The notes under the pieces are model-generated. The model did no database searches, was not told the DNA's origin, and worked only from the letters and a program-made list of their open reading frames with translations. The position numbers and the translations under genes were made by a program. Positions 36,162-41,938 of a stretch of DNA of 41,938 nt are shown here, one piece after another (within the stretch, counting starts at the first letter, position 1; the number at the start of each line of letters is the position of its first letter). The stretch is from positions 1 through 41,938 of the forward strand of contig JACOTA010000039.1 of assembly GCA_016178585.1 (NCBI GenBank), read 5' to 3'. The stretch comes from Nitrospirota bacterium (lineage in GTDB: Bacteria; Nitrospirota; Nitrospiria; JACQBW01).

Positions 36162-39100
36162 CTACAAAAGGATTTGCAGGACCTTTTTGGTTTCGGCCAG
36201 GGCTTGATGAAGATCGGCATCCCTCAAGAGGAGCTGAAATGAGAACTCCGGGATAAACCGGATTTGAGGGTTTTTGGTTAGTTTTTTTATGGTTTCAACA
36301 GAAACCTCATGGGAAGGATGGAGCGTGAAATATATTCCCTTCGAATTTTTATCAATCCGGCTAACTTTAATCACCCTGGCCAGGATACGGATTTCTATGA
36401 GTTTAAAGAGAAAAACCACCTCTTCAGGAAGCGGCCCAAACCGGTCTCTTAACTCCTCGCCCAATCCCTTTAGATCTTCCTCTTTCTGAAGAGAAGACAG
36501 CTTTTTATAAAAATAAAGCCTTTGGTAGGAATCGGGAATAAAACCTTCTGGAATAAAAGCTGAAATTCCGAGATGAAGGGAGGGATTGAATTCCTCTTCT
36601 ATTTCCTTTCCTTTTAGTTCAGCCACGCAGTTCTCAAGCATCTTGATGTAGAGTTCAAATCCGATCGATGCAATTTCGCCTGACTGCTGGGTGCCCAAAA
36701 AATGGCCGGCGCCTCTAATTTCCAAATCCCGTGCGGCAATTTTAAAACCCGCGCCCAGTTCAGTGAACTCCTGGAGCGCTTTCAGCCGCTTCTGCGCCTG
36801 GTCGGTTAACACCGATGGGTTATCGATCAGCAGGAAGGCATACGCCTGCTGACCGGATCGTCCCACCCGCCCCCGGAGCTGATAGAGTTCGGAAAGGCCG
36901 AATTGGTCCGCCCGGTTAATGATGATCGTGTTGGCCCTCGGAATATCCAAACCTGACTCAATAATTGTGGTGGAAAGAAGGATCAGATGTTCCCCTTTAA
37001 TGAATTGGCTCATCACCTCTTCAAGCTGATGTTCATTCATTTGGCCGTGTGCAATTCCAATTTGAACATCGGGAAGAAGTTCGGCGATGAAATTTCCAAT
37101 CTTTTCAATGCCCGCGACGCGGTTATGGACAAAAAAGACCTGACCCTGGCGGTCGAGCTCCCGTTTAATCGCTTCGCGGATAATCCGTCGGTCCAGACGG
37201 GTAATGACGGTTCGAATCGCCAGCCGGTCCGCGGGGGCCGTTTCAATTACTGACATGTTCCTCAAATTCATCAATGACATTTGAAGCGTTCTCGGAATGG
37301 GGGTTGCGGTCAGGGTTAGGACGTCGATCGATTTTTTAATCTGTTTGATTTTTTCCTTATGAATGACGCCAAACCGTTGTTCTTCATCGATGACCAGAAG
37401 CCCCAGATCCTTAAAGTGTACGTCTTTCTGCAAAAGGCGGTGCGTGCCGATCAGGATATCCACCGTTCCTTCGGTCGTCTGTTTAAGAATATTTTTTTGT
37501 TCTTTTGGAGAGCGGAACCGGCTGATCATTTCTACTTTTACCGGAAAAGGGGAAAATCGTTTTGTGAAATTCTGAAAATGTTGTTGGGCCAGCAGCGTCG
37601 TTGGCACTAAAATGCAAACCTGTTTGTTGTCTTTAACCGCTTTAAAAGCGGCTCGCATAGCCACCTCTGTTTTCCCGTATCCGACATCTCCGCAGATTAA
37701 CCGGTCCATAGGTTTTTCATTTTCCATATCCCGGATAACGTCATCAATCGCCCGGAGTTGATCGGGCGTTTCTTCGTATTCAAAGGTTGCGGCGAACTCC
37801 TGGCTCATCTCGTTTTCTTCGGAGTAAGAATAGCCTTTGGCAACCTCTCTGGCGGCGTAAAGGTCAAGAATTTCCCTTGTCATCGATTCGAGGGTTTTTT
37901 TGACTTTTTGTTTTCGAGTGGCCCAGCTTGACCCGCCTAATTTGTCTAACAGGGGCGTGTGCCCATCCGGTCCGGAATATTTTGAGATCAGGTCCAGGCT
38001 GTCGAGGGGGACGAAAATTTTATCATGGTCTTTATATTCGATTGTTAAAAAGTCACTGGTGACCCCGTCGATGGTAAGGTGTTTAAGCCCCAAATACCTT
38101 CCGATTCCGTGATTGGCATGAACGGCCAGATCATTGGCTTTTAAATCTTCTAATGACGAAAAGAAGGACTTGCTTTTTCTTCTGATGGGTGTTTTTACCC
38201 GGTGAGATTTTCCAAAAAGATCTTCTTCCGTTAAAAAAGCAATGGAAAGGTTTTTAAAAAGGAATCCCGAGGTTAAACTTCCGGTGGCCAGAAAAACCGG
38301 AACGTCTGGAATCCCGGCGGTTTTTAGAGGCGGACTAAACCGGGAAACCGGAATTTGATGCTCGGTGCAAATATTGATCAGACGGGAAATCTGGTTTTCC
38401 GATCGGCAAACCAGGAAAACGGTAACATTTTTGCGAATGCCTTCCAGAAGTTCGGTCATTTTTTGAAACGACAGACCTGGAAGCCCAAGGCCGAGTTGAG
38501 CTGGAGATTGAATTTCAAAATGAAATTTGTGAGTTTTTGGTTTGGCTCCGGCGGTTTCAAACCGGAGCGCGCTGAGATAAAGAGAAGACCATTGACCGGC
38601 CTCCTGAAGGAGGCCCCTGGCGCTATGGTACAGGTTCTGCGGGGCTTTTACGGCTGTCCGGTGTTCCAGCGCCTGTGTGTAATATTCAAAAACCTGGGCT
38701 TCAAAAGCAAAGAGCTCTTTTTCCATCTGATGGGGCTCATCCACAATGAGGAGGCTTTTGTCTTTAAAATAAGAAAAAAGCGAGCTTAATTCCTTTTTGT
38801 GACCGCCTCTTTTTTTGTTTAAAACTGGCCAGACTTCAACCGATTCATGGGAGGCGACCGATTTTTGATCGAAGGGGTTGAAGCTCCTCAACGATTCAAT
38901 GAGGTCCCCTTCAAACTCCAGGCGAAAGGGAAGGTCTTGATCAACAGGCCAAAAATCTAAAATACCCCCCCTGTGAGAAAATTCTCCGGGGCTCTCCACC
39001 ATGCCAACGGGTTCAAATCCAATCCCCTCCAGCTGTTCCAAAAGGTGGTCTTTCGGACATTGGTCGAATTGCCGGAGCGCTAACGCCCCTTTTTTAAATT

Positions 39101-39515
39101 CATCCGTCGCGGGGATATGAGAAATGAGAGCTTGCACCGAGGTCACCACCACTGCTTTCGACTCGGGCGGAAGCTGGCTTAAATGACGAAGGGCGCGGGT
39201 TCTTTCAGAAACAATGCCGGGAGGAGGCTCTACCTGCTCATAAGGGATGATTTCAAGGGATGGGAAGTAATACACCTCCTCCGAAAGGCCCGAAAGGGTA
39301 AAAAAGAATTGAAGGTTGTTAATGAGTTTTTCCGCCTCTTCAGAGGTCGGTGTCAGGATTAAGACGGAACGGTTGAGTTCTTGAAACAAGCAACTGATTA
39401 AAAAGGCTTTAAAAGCATCCGGGATCCCTTCAATGCGAACAGGGTTTTTTAAAGAAATCGAATCGATTTCCTGAATAATTTGCTGGATTTGATTAGAGGC
39501 TAAAAGGGAGGACAT
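36162..39515 (-). CDS. mfd: Transcription-repair coupling factor
   Basis: 1117 residues. UvrB-homology region at the N-terminus; the RNA-polymerase-interacting CarD-like domain from about residue 455 (LAVHANHGIGRYLGLKHLTI); RecG-like translocase with Walker A CGDVGYGKTE near 608, DEEQ box (LLVIDEEQRFGVIHKEKI) near 708, LTATPIPRTL, and QLRGRVGRSGQQAYAFLL; C-terminal TRCF domain. Mfd displaces stalled RNA polymerase and recruits UvrA. Length is near the usual 1150. It lies 9 bases after the heptose adenylyltransferase gene. Confidence 0.97.
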   Translation of the reverse strand: MSSLLASNQIQQIIQEIDSISLKNPVRIEGIPDAFKAFLISCLFQELNRSVLILTPTSEEAEKLINNLQFFFTLSGLSEEVYYFPSLEIIPYEQVEPPPGIVSERTRALRHLSQLPPESKAVVVTSVQALISHIPATDEFKKGALALRQFDQCPKDHLLEQLEGIGFEPVGMVESPGEFSHRGGILDFWPVDQDLPFRLEFEGDLIESLRSFNPFDQKSVASHESVEVWPVLNKKRGGHKKELSSLFSYFKDKSLLIVDEPHQMEKELFAFEAQVFEYYTQALEHRTAVKAPQNLYHSARGLLQEAGQWSSLYLSALRFETAGAKPKTHKFHFEIQSPAQLGLGLPGLSFQKMTELLEGIRKNVTVFLVCRSENQISRLINICTEHQIPVSRFSPPLKTAGIPDVPVFLATGSLTSGFLFKNLSIAFLTEEDLFGKSHRVKTPIRRKSKSFFSSLEDLKANDLAVHANHGIGRYLGLKHLTIDGVTSDFLTIEYKDHDKIFVPLDSLDLISKYSGPDGHTPLLDKLGGSSWATRKQKVKKTLESMTREILDLYAAREVAKGYSYSEENEMSQEFAATFEYEETPDQLRAIDDVIRDMENEKPMDRLICGDVGYGKTEVAMRAAFKAVKDNKQVCILVPTTLLAQQHFQNFTKRFSPFPVKVEMISRFRSPKEQKNILKQTTEGTVDILIGTHRLLQKDVHFKDLGLLVIDEEQRFGVIHKEKIKQIKKSIDVLTLTATPIPRTLQMSLMNLRNMSVIETAPADRLAIRTVITRLDRRIIREAIKRELDRQGQVFFVHNRVAGIEKIGNFIAELLPDVQIGIAHGQMNEHQLEEVMSQFIKGEHLILLSTTIIESGLDIPRANTIIINRADQFGLSELYQLRGRVGRSGQQAYAFLLIDNPSVLTDQAQKRLKALQEFTELGAGFKIAARDLEIRGAGHFLGTQQSGEIASIGFELYIKMLENCVAELKGKEIEEEFNPSLHLGISAFIPEGFIPDSYQRLYFYKKLSSLQKEEDLKGLGEELRDRFGPLPEEVVFLFKLIEIRILARVIKVSRIDKNSKGIYFTLHPSHEVSVETIKKLTKNPQIRFIPEFSFQLLLRDADLHQALAETKKVLQILL

Positions 39516-39524
39516 CGATTGAGG

Positions 39525-40019
39525 CTACTCTGTTTTTCCGCATCGTGCGACGATTTTCTCAATAAGTTTGGTTGTGGAATAGCCGGGTGTAAAGGGGATC
39601 GATACCACTTTGCCTCCTTCTTTTTCAACCAGGTCTTTCCCGATAATTCCCTTGATTTCCCAGTCGCCTCCTTTGACTAAAACATTGGGTTTGAGAAGAG
39701 AAATCAACCGGTAAGGATCCGGTTCGTCAAATGTCGTTGCATAATCCACACATTCTAATCCCGCGAGCATTTCCAGGCGGTCGTGTTGCGGCGATAATGG
39801 GCGCCTGTCCCCCTTTAATTTTTTTACCGATTCATCGCTGTTAATTCCGATCATTAAAAAATCGCCGAGCTGTTTTGCCCTGATTAAATAATGAAGATGT
39901 CCGGGATGAAGAAGGTCAAAACAGCCATTCGTAAAAACAATGGTTTTCCCGCGCTTTTTCAGATCAGCGCAGATTTCTGATAATTCTTTTTCGGATTTTA
40001 TTTTGCGGTTAAGATTCAC
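39525..40019 (-). CDS. rfaE2: D-glycero-beta-D-manno-heptose 1-phosphate adenylyltransferase domain
   Basis: 164 residues from GTG 40019 (a TTG at 40052 is the other option; neither has a good ribosome site). Nucleotidyltransferase motifs: FTNGCFDLLHPGHLHYL with the HxGH signature, GINSDESVKKLKGDRRPLSP, and ISTTK-like tail (GYSTTKLIEKI). It corresponds to the C-terminal half of HldE, making ADP-heptose. The kinase half is absent, as in organisms with separate HldA and HldC proteins. It overlaps the preceding gene by 11 bases. Confidence 0.9.
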   Translation of the reverse strand: MNLNRKIKSEKELSEICADLKKRGKTIVFTNGCFDLLHPGHLHYLIRAKQLGDFLMIGINSDESVKKLKGDRRPLSPQHDRLEMLAGLECVDYATTFDEPDPYRLISLLKPNVLVKGGDWEIKGIIGKDLVEKEGGKVVSIPFTPGYSTTKLIEKIVARCGKTE

Positions 40020-40965
40020 TGGAAGCCAGAGATTCGATGATGCCGGCAGCAAGGAGAGGAACCATTATTTCGTGGTGTCCGGTGAGGCGGTACCCTTTTC
40101 CTCCCTGCAGGGTGGGCCGCGTGACGACATTCGTAACCGGCCGGTAATGTTGTAAAAAATCCATGTTAACGGTTGTAAAATGGTCGACTTGATGCTTGAG
40201 ATTCCGGGCAATGGTTAATGCCTTTAAAAAGACCTCGGGCATAATGACGGAAGAGCCGATATTCAGATAGACTCCCCCTTCCAGCTGGCTGACGACCGAT
40301 GTTAAACGATGAAAATCCCTTAAAGATCCCTCGCCGATAGAGGCGCCGTCGGCCGAAGGATGCATGTGAATAATATCTGTCCCAACGGCCACGTGGATCG
40401 TCACGGGGATTCCCAGCCTGGCTCCGGCAGCCAGAAGACTATTGCCGCGGTATGGAAACTTCTCGGATAAAAGCTCATTTCCAATGGCCTCGCCTATTCC
40501 GTACCCCTTTTTCACGCCATCCGAAATCATTTCGTTTAATATCCGGCCGGTTTCCTCAGCCATTCCAAAAGTCCCGGAGCCCAGTTCCGCGGCGACATCT
40601 TCTGATGTGTGCCCGATGAAGGCTAGTTCAAAATCATGAATGATTCCCGCGCCGTTCATCGAAAGGGAATTAATGACCCCTTTTTCCATCAGGTCTATTA
40701 ACACGGGGTTTAACCCGACTTTGATGGGGTGAGCTCCCATTCCGACCATGACGATGTTTCCTTCACGGTGGGCCTTAACGATGGCGGAAATAATTTCTTT
40801 CAGATCGCCGGCGGCTAAAATCGGCGGAAGCTGATTTAAAAAGCTCCGAAACGAATTTCCGGCGCGGTGAGGAACGGCTTCATCATCGAGCTTAACCTTG
40901 CTTTTCCGGTTTTGGATAGAGTAGGTTTTGACCTTTTTAAAGTCAATCGGGGGAAATTTTTTCAT
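40009..40965 (-). CDS. Deoxyhypusine-synthase-like protein without the catalytic lysine
   Basis: 318 residues, no signal peptide. The layout resembles deoxyhypusine synthase: a first Rossmann-like block (NIVMVGMGAHPIKVGLNPVL) corresponding to the LGYTSNLISSG region; SMNGAGIIHDFE at the position of TTAGGVEEDLIK; GIPVTIHVAVGTDIIHMHP corresponding to the SPALTDGSLGDM block; GGVYLNIGSSVIMPEV at 230-245 corresponding to the GGGVVKHHI loop. The active-site Lys of that loop is replaced by Met242. Hence it is unlikely to modify eIF5A, which bacteria lack; NAD binding may remain. Its place between gmhA and the heptose adenylyltransferase gene suggests a sugar-related job. Comparison was from memory, so family assignment is moderate. 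Confidence 0.55.
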   Translation of the reverse strand: MKKFPPIDFKKVKTYSIQNRKSKVKLDDEAVPHRAGNSFRSFLNQLPPILAAGDLKEIISAIVKAHREGNIVMVGMGAHPIKVGLNPVLIDLMEKGVINSLSMNGAGIIHDFELAFIGHTSEDVAAELGSGTFGMAEETGRILNEMISDGVKKGYGIGEAIGNELLSEKFPYRGNSLLAAGARLGIPVTIHVAVGTDIIHMHPSADGASIGEGSLRDFHRLTSVVSQLEGGVYLNIGSSVIMPEVFLKALTIARNLKHQVDHFTTVNMDFLQHYRPVTNVVTRPTLQGGKGYRLTGHHEIMVPLLAAGIIESLASSES

Positions 40966-40983
40966 TGAGAGGGTTCTGTGATC

Positions 40984-41577
40984 TCAGGGTTGCTTAAGCG
41001 ATCCGTATAATAATTCATCAACCAGTTCACAGATGACATGTCCGAGCGTGATATGGGTCTCCTGGATTCTGGCCGTGCTGGCAGACGGGACGATAAACGC
41101 CAGGTCCGACAAAGAGGCGAGTTTCCCCCCTGTCCCTCCGGTTAACCCGATCGTTTTAATTCCCTTTTCTTTCGCGGCCAAGACGCCTTTAATCACATTG
41201 GGAGAATTTCCGCTTGTGCTGATCGCAAAAGCAATATCACCGGCTTCTCCAAGCGTTCGAATCTGGCGGGAAAAAATCTCGGAATAATCATAATCATTGC
41301 TGATACTGGTGATGACGGCCATATCGGTTGCCAGAGCAAGCGCGGGAAGACCGGGGCGCTCGATTTTAAACCGGTTTACGAATTCCGCCGCAAGATGAGA
41401 AGCGTCACAGGCGCTTCCACCGTTTCCAAAAAACAGGAGTTTTTGGCCTTTTTTTAAGGCTTCTACAGTTTTCTGAACGGCCTGAACGATTTTATCAGCA
41501 GACCCATTGACAAAATCTTTTTTGGTTTCAATACTGTTGTCAAAAAGGTCGCGGACTTTTTGATGAAGAATTTCCAT
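40984..41577 (-). CDS. gmhA: Sedoheptulose-7-phosphate isomerase (SIS domain)
   Basis: 197 residues from ATG 41577, 13 bases after the preceding stop; longer starts at 41619, 41643 and 41646 are possible, and 41643 has AGGA upstream. SIS fold with LLFFGNGGSACDASHLAAEF, ALATDMAVITSISNDYDYSE, ISTSGNSPNVIKGV, and a C-terminal RIQETHITLGHVICELVDE where Glu and His act in the isomerisation. GmhA starts the ADP-heptose pathway for LPS core. Confidence 0.92.
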   Translation of the reverse strand: MEILHQKVRDLFDNSIETKKDFVNGSADKIVQAVQKTVEALKKGQKLLFFGNGGSACDASHLAAEFVNRFKIERPGLPALALATDMAVITSISNDYDYSEIFSRQIRTLGEAGDIAFAISTSGNSPNVIKGVLAAKEKGIKTIGLTGGTGGKLASLSDLAFIVPSASTARIQETHITLGHVICELVDELLYGSLKQP

Positions 41578-41590
41578 AAGAGAAGGGCTT

Positions 41591-41764
41591 CTAATCTGAC
41601 TCGGGCTCTGAATTTCCATGTTTATGAGTGACTTTATCCTCATCAAACATGTCCTGCAATTCCTCTTCTAAAAGTTCCGCTTCGTTCGGCACTTTAATCA
41701 GGGGAATAGAAAGCGATATCGGTTTTTTGGGAGGTTGCTCCCCCTTTTTTGGTTCTTCCGGCAT
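41591..41764 (-). CDS. Small unrecognised acidic protein (57 residues)
   Basis: ATG 41764-41762 with AAAGGGG five nt upstream, stop TAG at 41593-41591. The sequence begins MPEEPKKGEQPPKKPISLSI and has an acidic helix ELLEEELQDMFDEDK and a polar tail. It shows no motif or membrane segment. Located 13 bases before gmhA in the same direction, it looks like the first gene of the heptose unit. Support is the good ribosome site and the spacing to gmhA. Confidence 0.5.
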   Translation of the reverse strand: MPEEPKKGEQPPKKPISLSIPLIKVPNEAELLEEELQDMFDEDKVTHKHGNSEPESD

Positions 41765-41938
41765 GGAGACCCCTTTCTAATTAAGTCTATTTTAAATATG
41801 ATGGTCTCGTAAAAAGTCAGCATACTGGAATCAGATGAAAATATTGATCAGAAAACTCATATTTCCCTTTATTTTCAAGGGTTTTTGTGGTAAAAAGCTT
41901 CTTAATTCCACACTGTTTAAGGAGCCATCGTGATTTAT

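Noticed and set aside
36077-36220. Extended start of the parvulin lipoprotein
   Set aside because: It overlaps the end of mfd and would bury the lipobox signal behind about 48 unrelated residues.
41765-41938. Sequence with GGTCTCGTAAAAAGTC near the right edge as a mobile repeat end
   Set aside because: Similar strings occur in dispersed repeats I recall from other genomes, but only one end is present here and no second copy is in the window.

Overview
The window is about 42 kb of a Gram-negative bacterial chromosome of moderate GC content. Evidence for a Gram-negative host is the set of lipoprotein signal peptides, SurA-type periplasmic chaperones, ADP-heptose (LPS core) genes and many periplasmic c-type cytochromes. 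The order ilvB-ilvN-ilvC-psd-pssA-leuA, a leucine T-box in front of leuA, and c7-type triheme cytochromes together suggest a Nitrospirota- or Desulfobacterota-like lineage. That placement is inference; no rRNA or phylogenetic marker was compared.

Region 1 (1-8.4 kb, almost all minus strand). The left edge cuts through the 3' end of an IS66-like transposase, followed by a DUF4388 gene with its own consensus promoter. Next comes a ten-gene minus-strand run starting from a strong sigma-70-type promoter at about 8.35 kb: four related triheme c-type cytochromes (three predicted lipoproteins), a plastocyanin-like cupredoxin and a secreted seven-repeat beta-propeller, followed by rsmI and a znuABC-type metal ABC transporter. 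The cytochrome/cupredoxin/propeller set is the best candidate here for an undescribed system: a periplasmic electron-transfer module anchored to a membrane.

Region 2 (8.4-24.7 kb, plus strand) is central metabolism: pyruvate dehydrogenase E1alpha, E1beta and E2; then ilvBNC; psd and pssA for phosphatidylethanolamine; leuA, leuC, leuD, leuB; asd and nadA. Acetolactate synthase and ketoacid reductoisomerase feed the leucine branch. leuA is controlled by a T-box leader with a CTC (Leu) specifier. The region is peppered with small non-autonomous repeats: three copies of a 138-141 bp MITE-like element (one at the 5' edge of pdhA, one after the E2 gene, one on the leuD stop codon) and a 180-bp element with different 15-bp terminal inverted repeats between the T-box terminator and leuA.

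Region 3 (24.7-33.7 kb) has DUF2905, queA and a SPOR protein, a short orphan gene, a DinG-like helicase, a gene-poor stretch with a VapBC toxin-antitoxin pair, two oligopeptide-type ABC ATPases with a TPR protein, and the GTPase engB/ysxC.

Region 4 (33.7-41.9 kb, minus strand) is an envelope and repair block read from right to left: a 57-residue unrecognised protein, gmhA, a deoxyhypusine-synthase-like protein lacking the catalytic lysine, a heptose-1-phosphate adenylyltransferase domain, mfd, two parvulin-type peptidyl-prolyl isomerases and a TPR protein. No rRNA, tRNA or CRISPR array was recognised.
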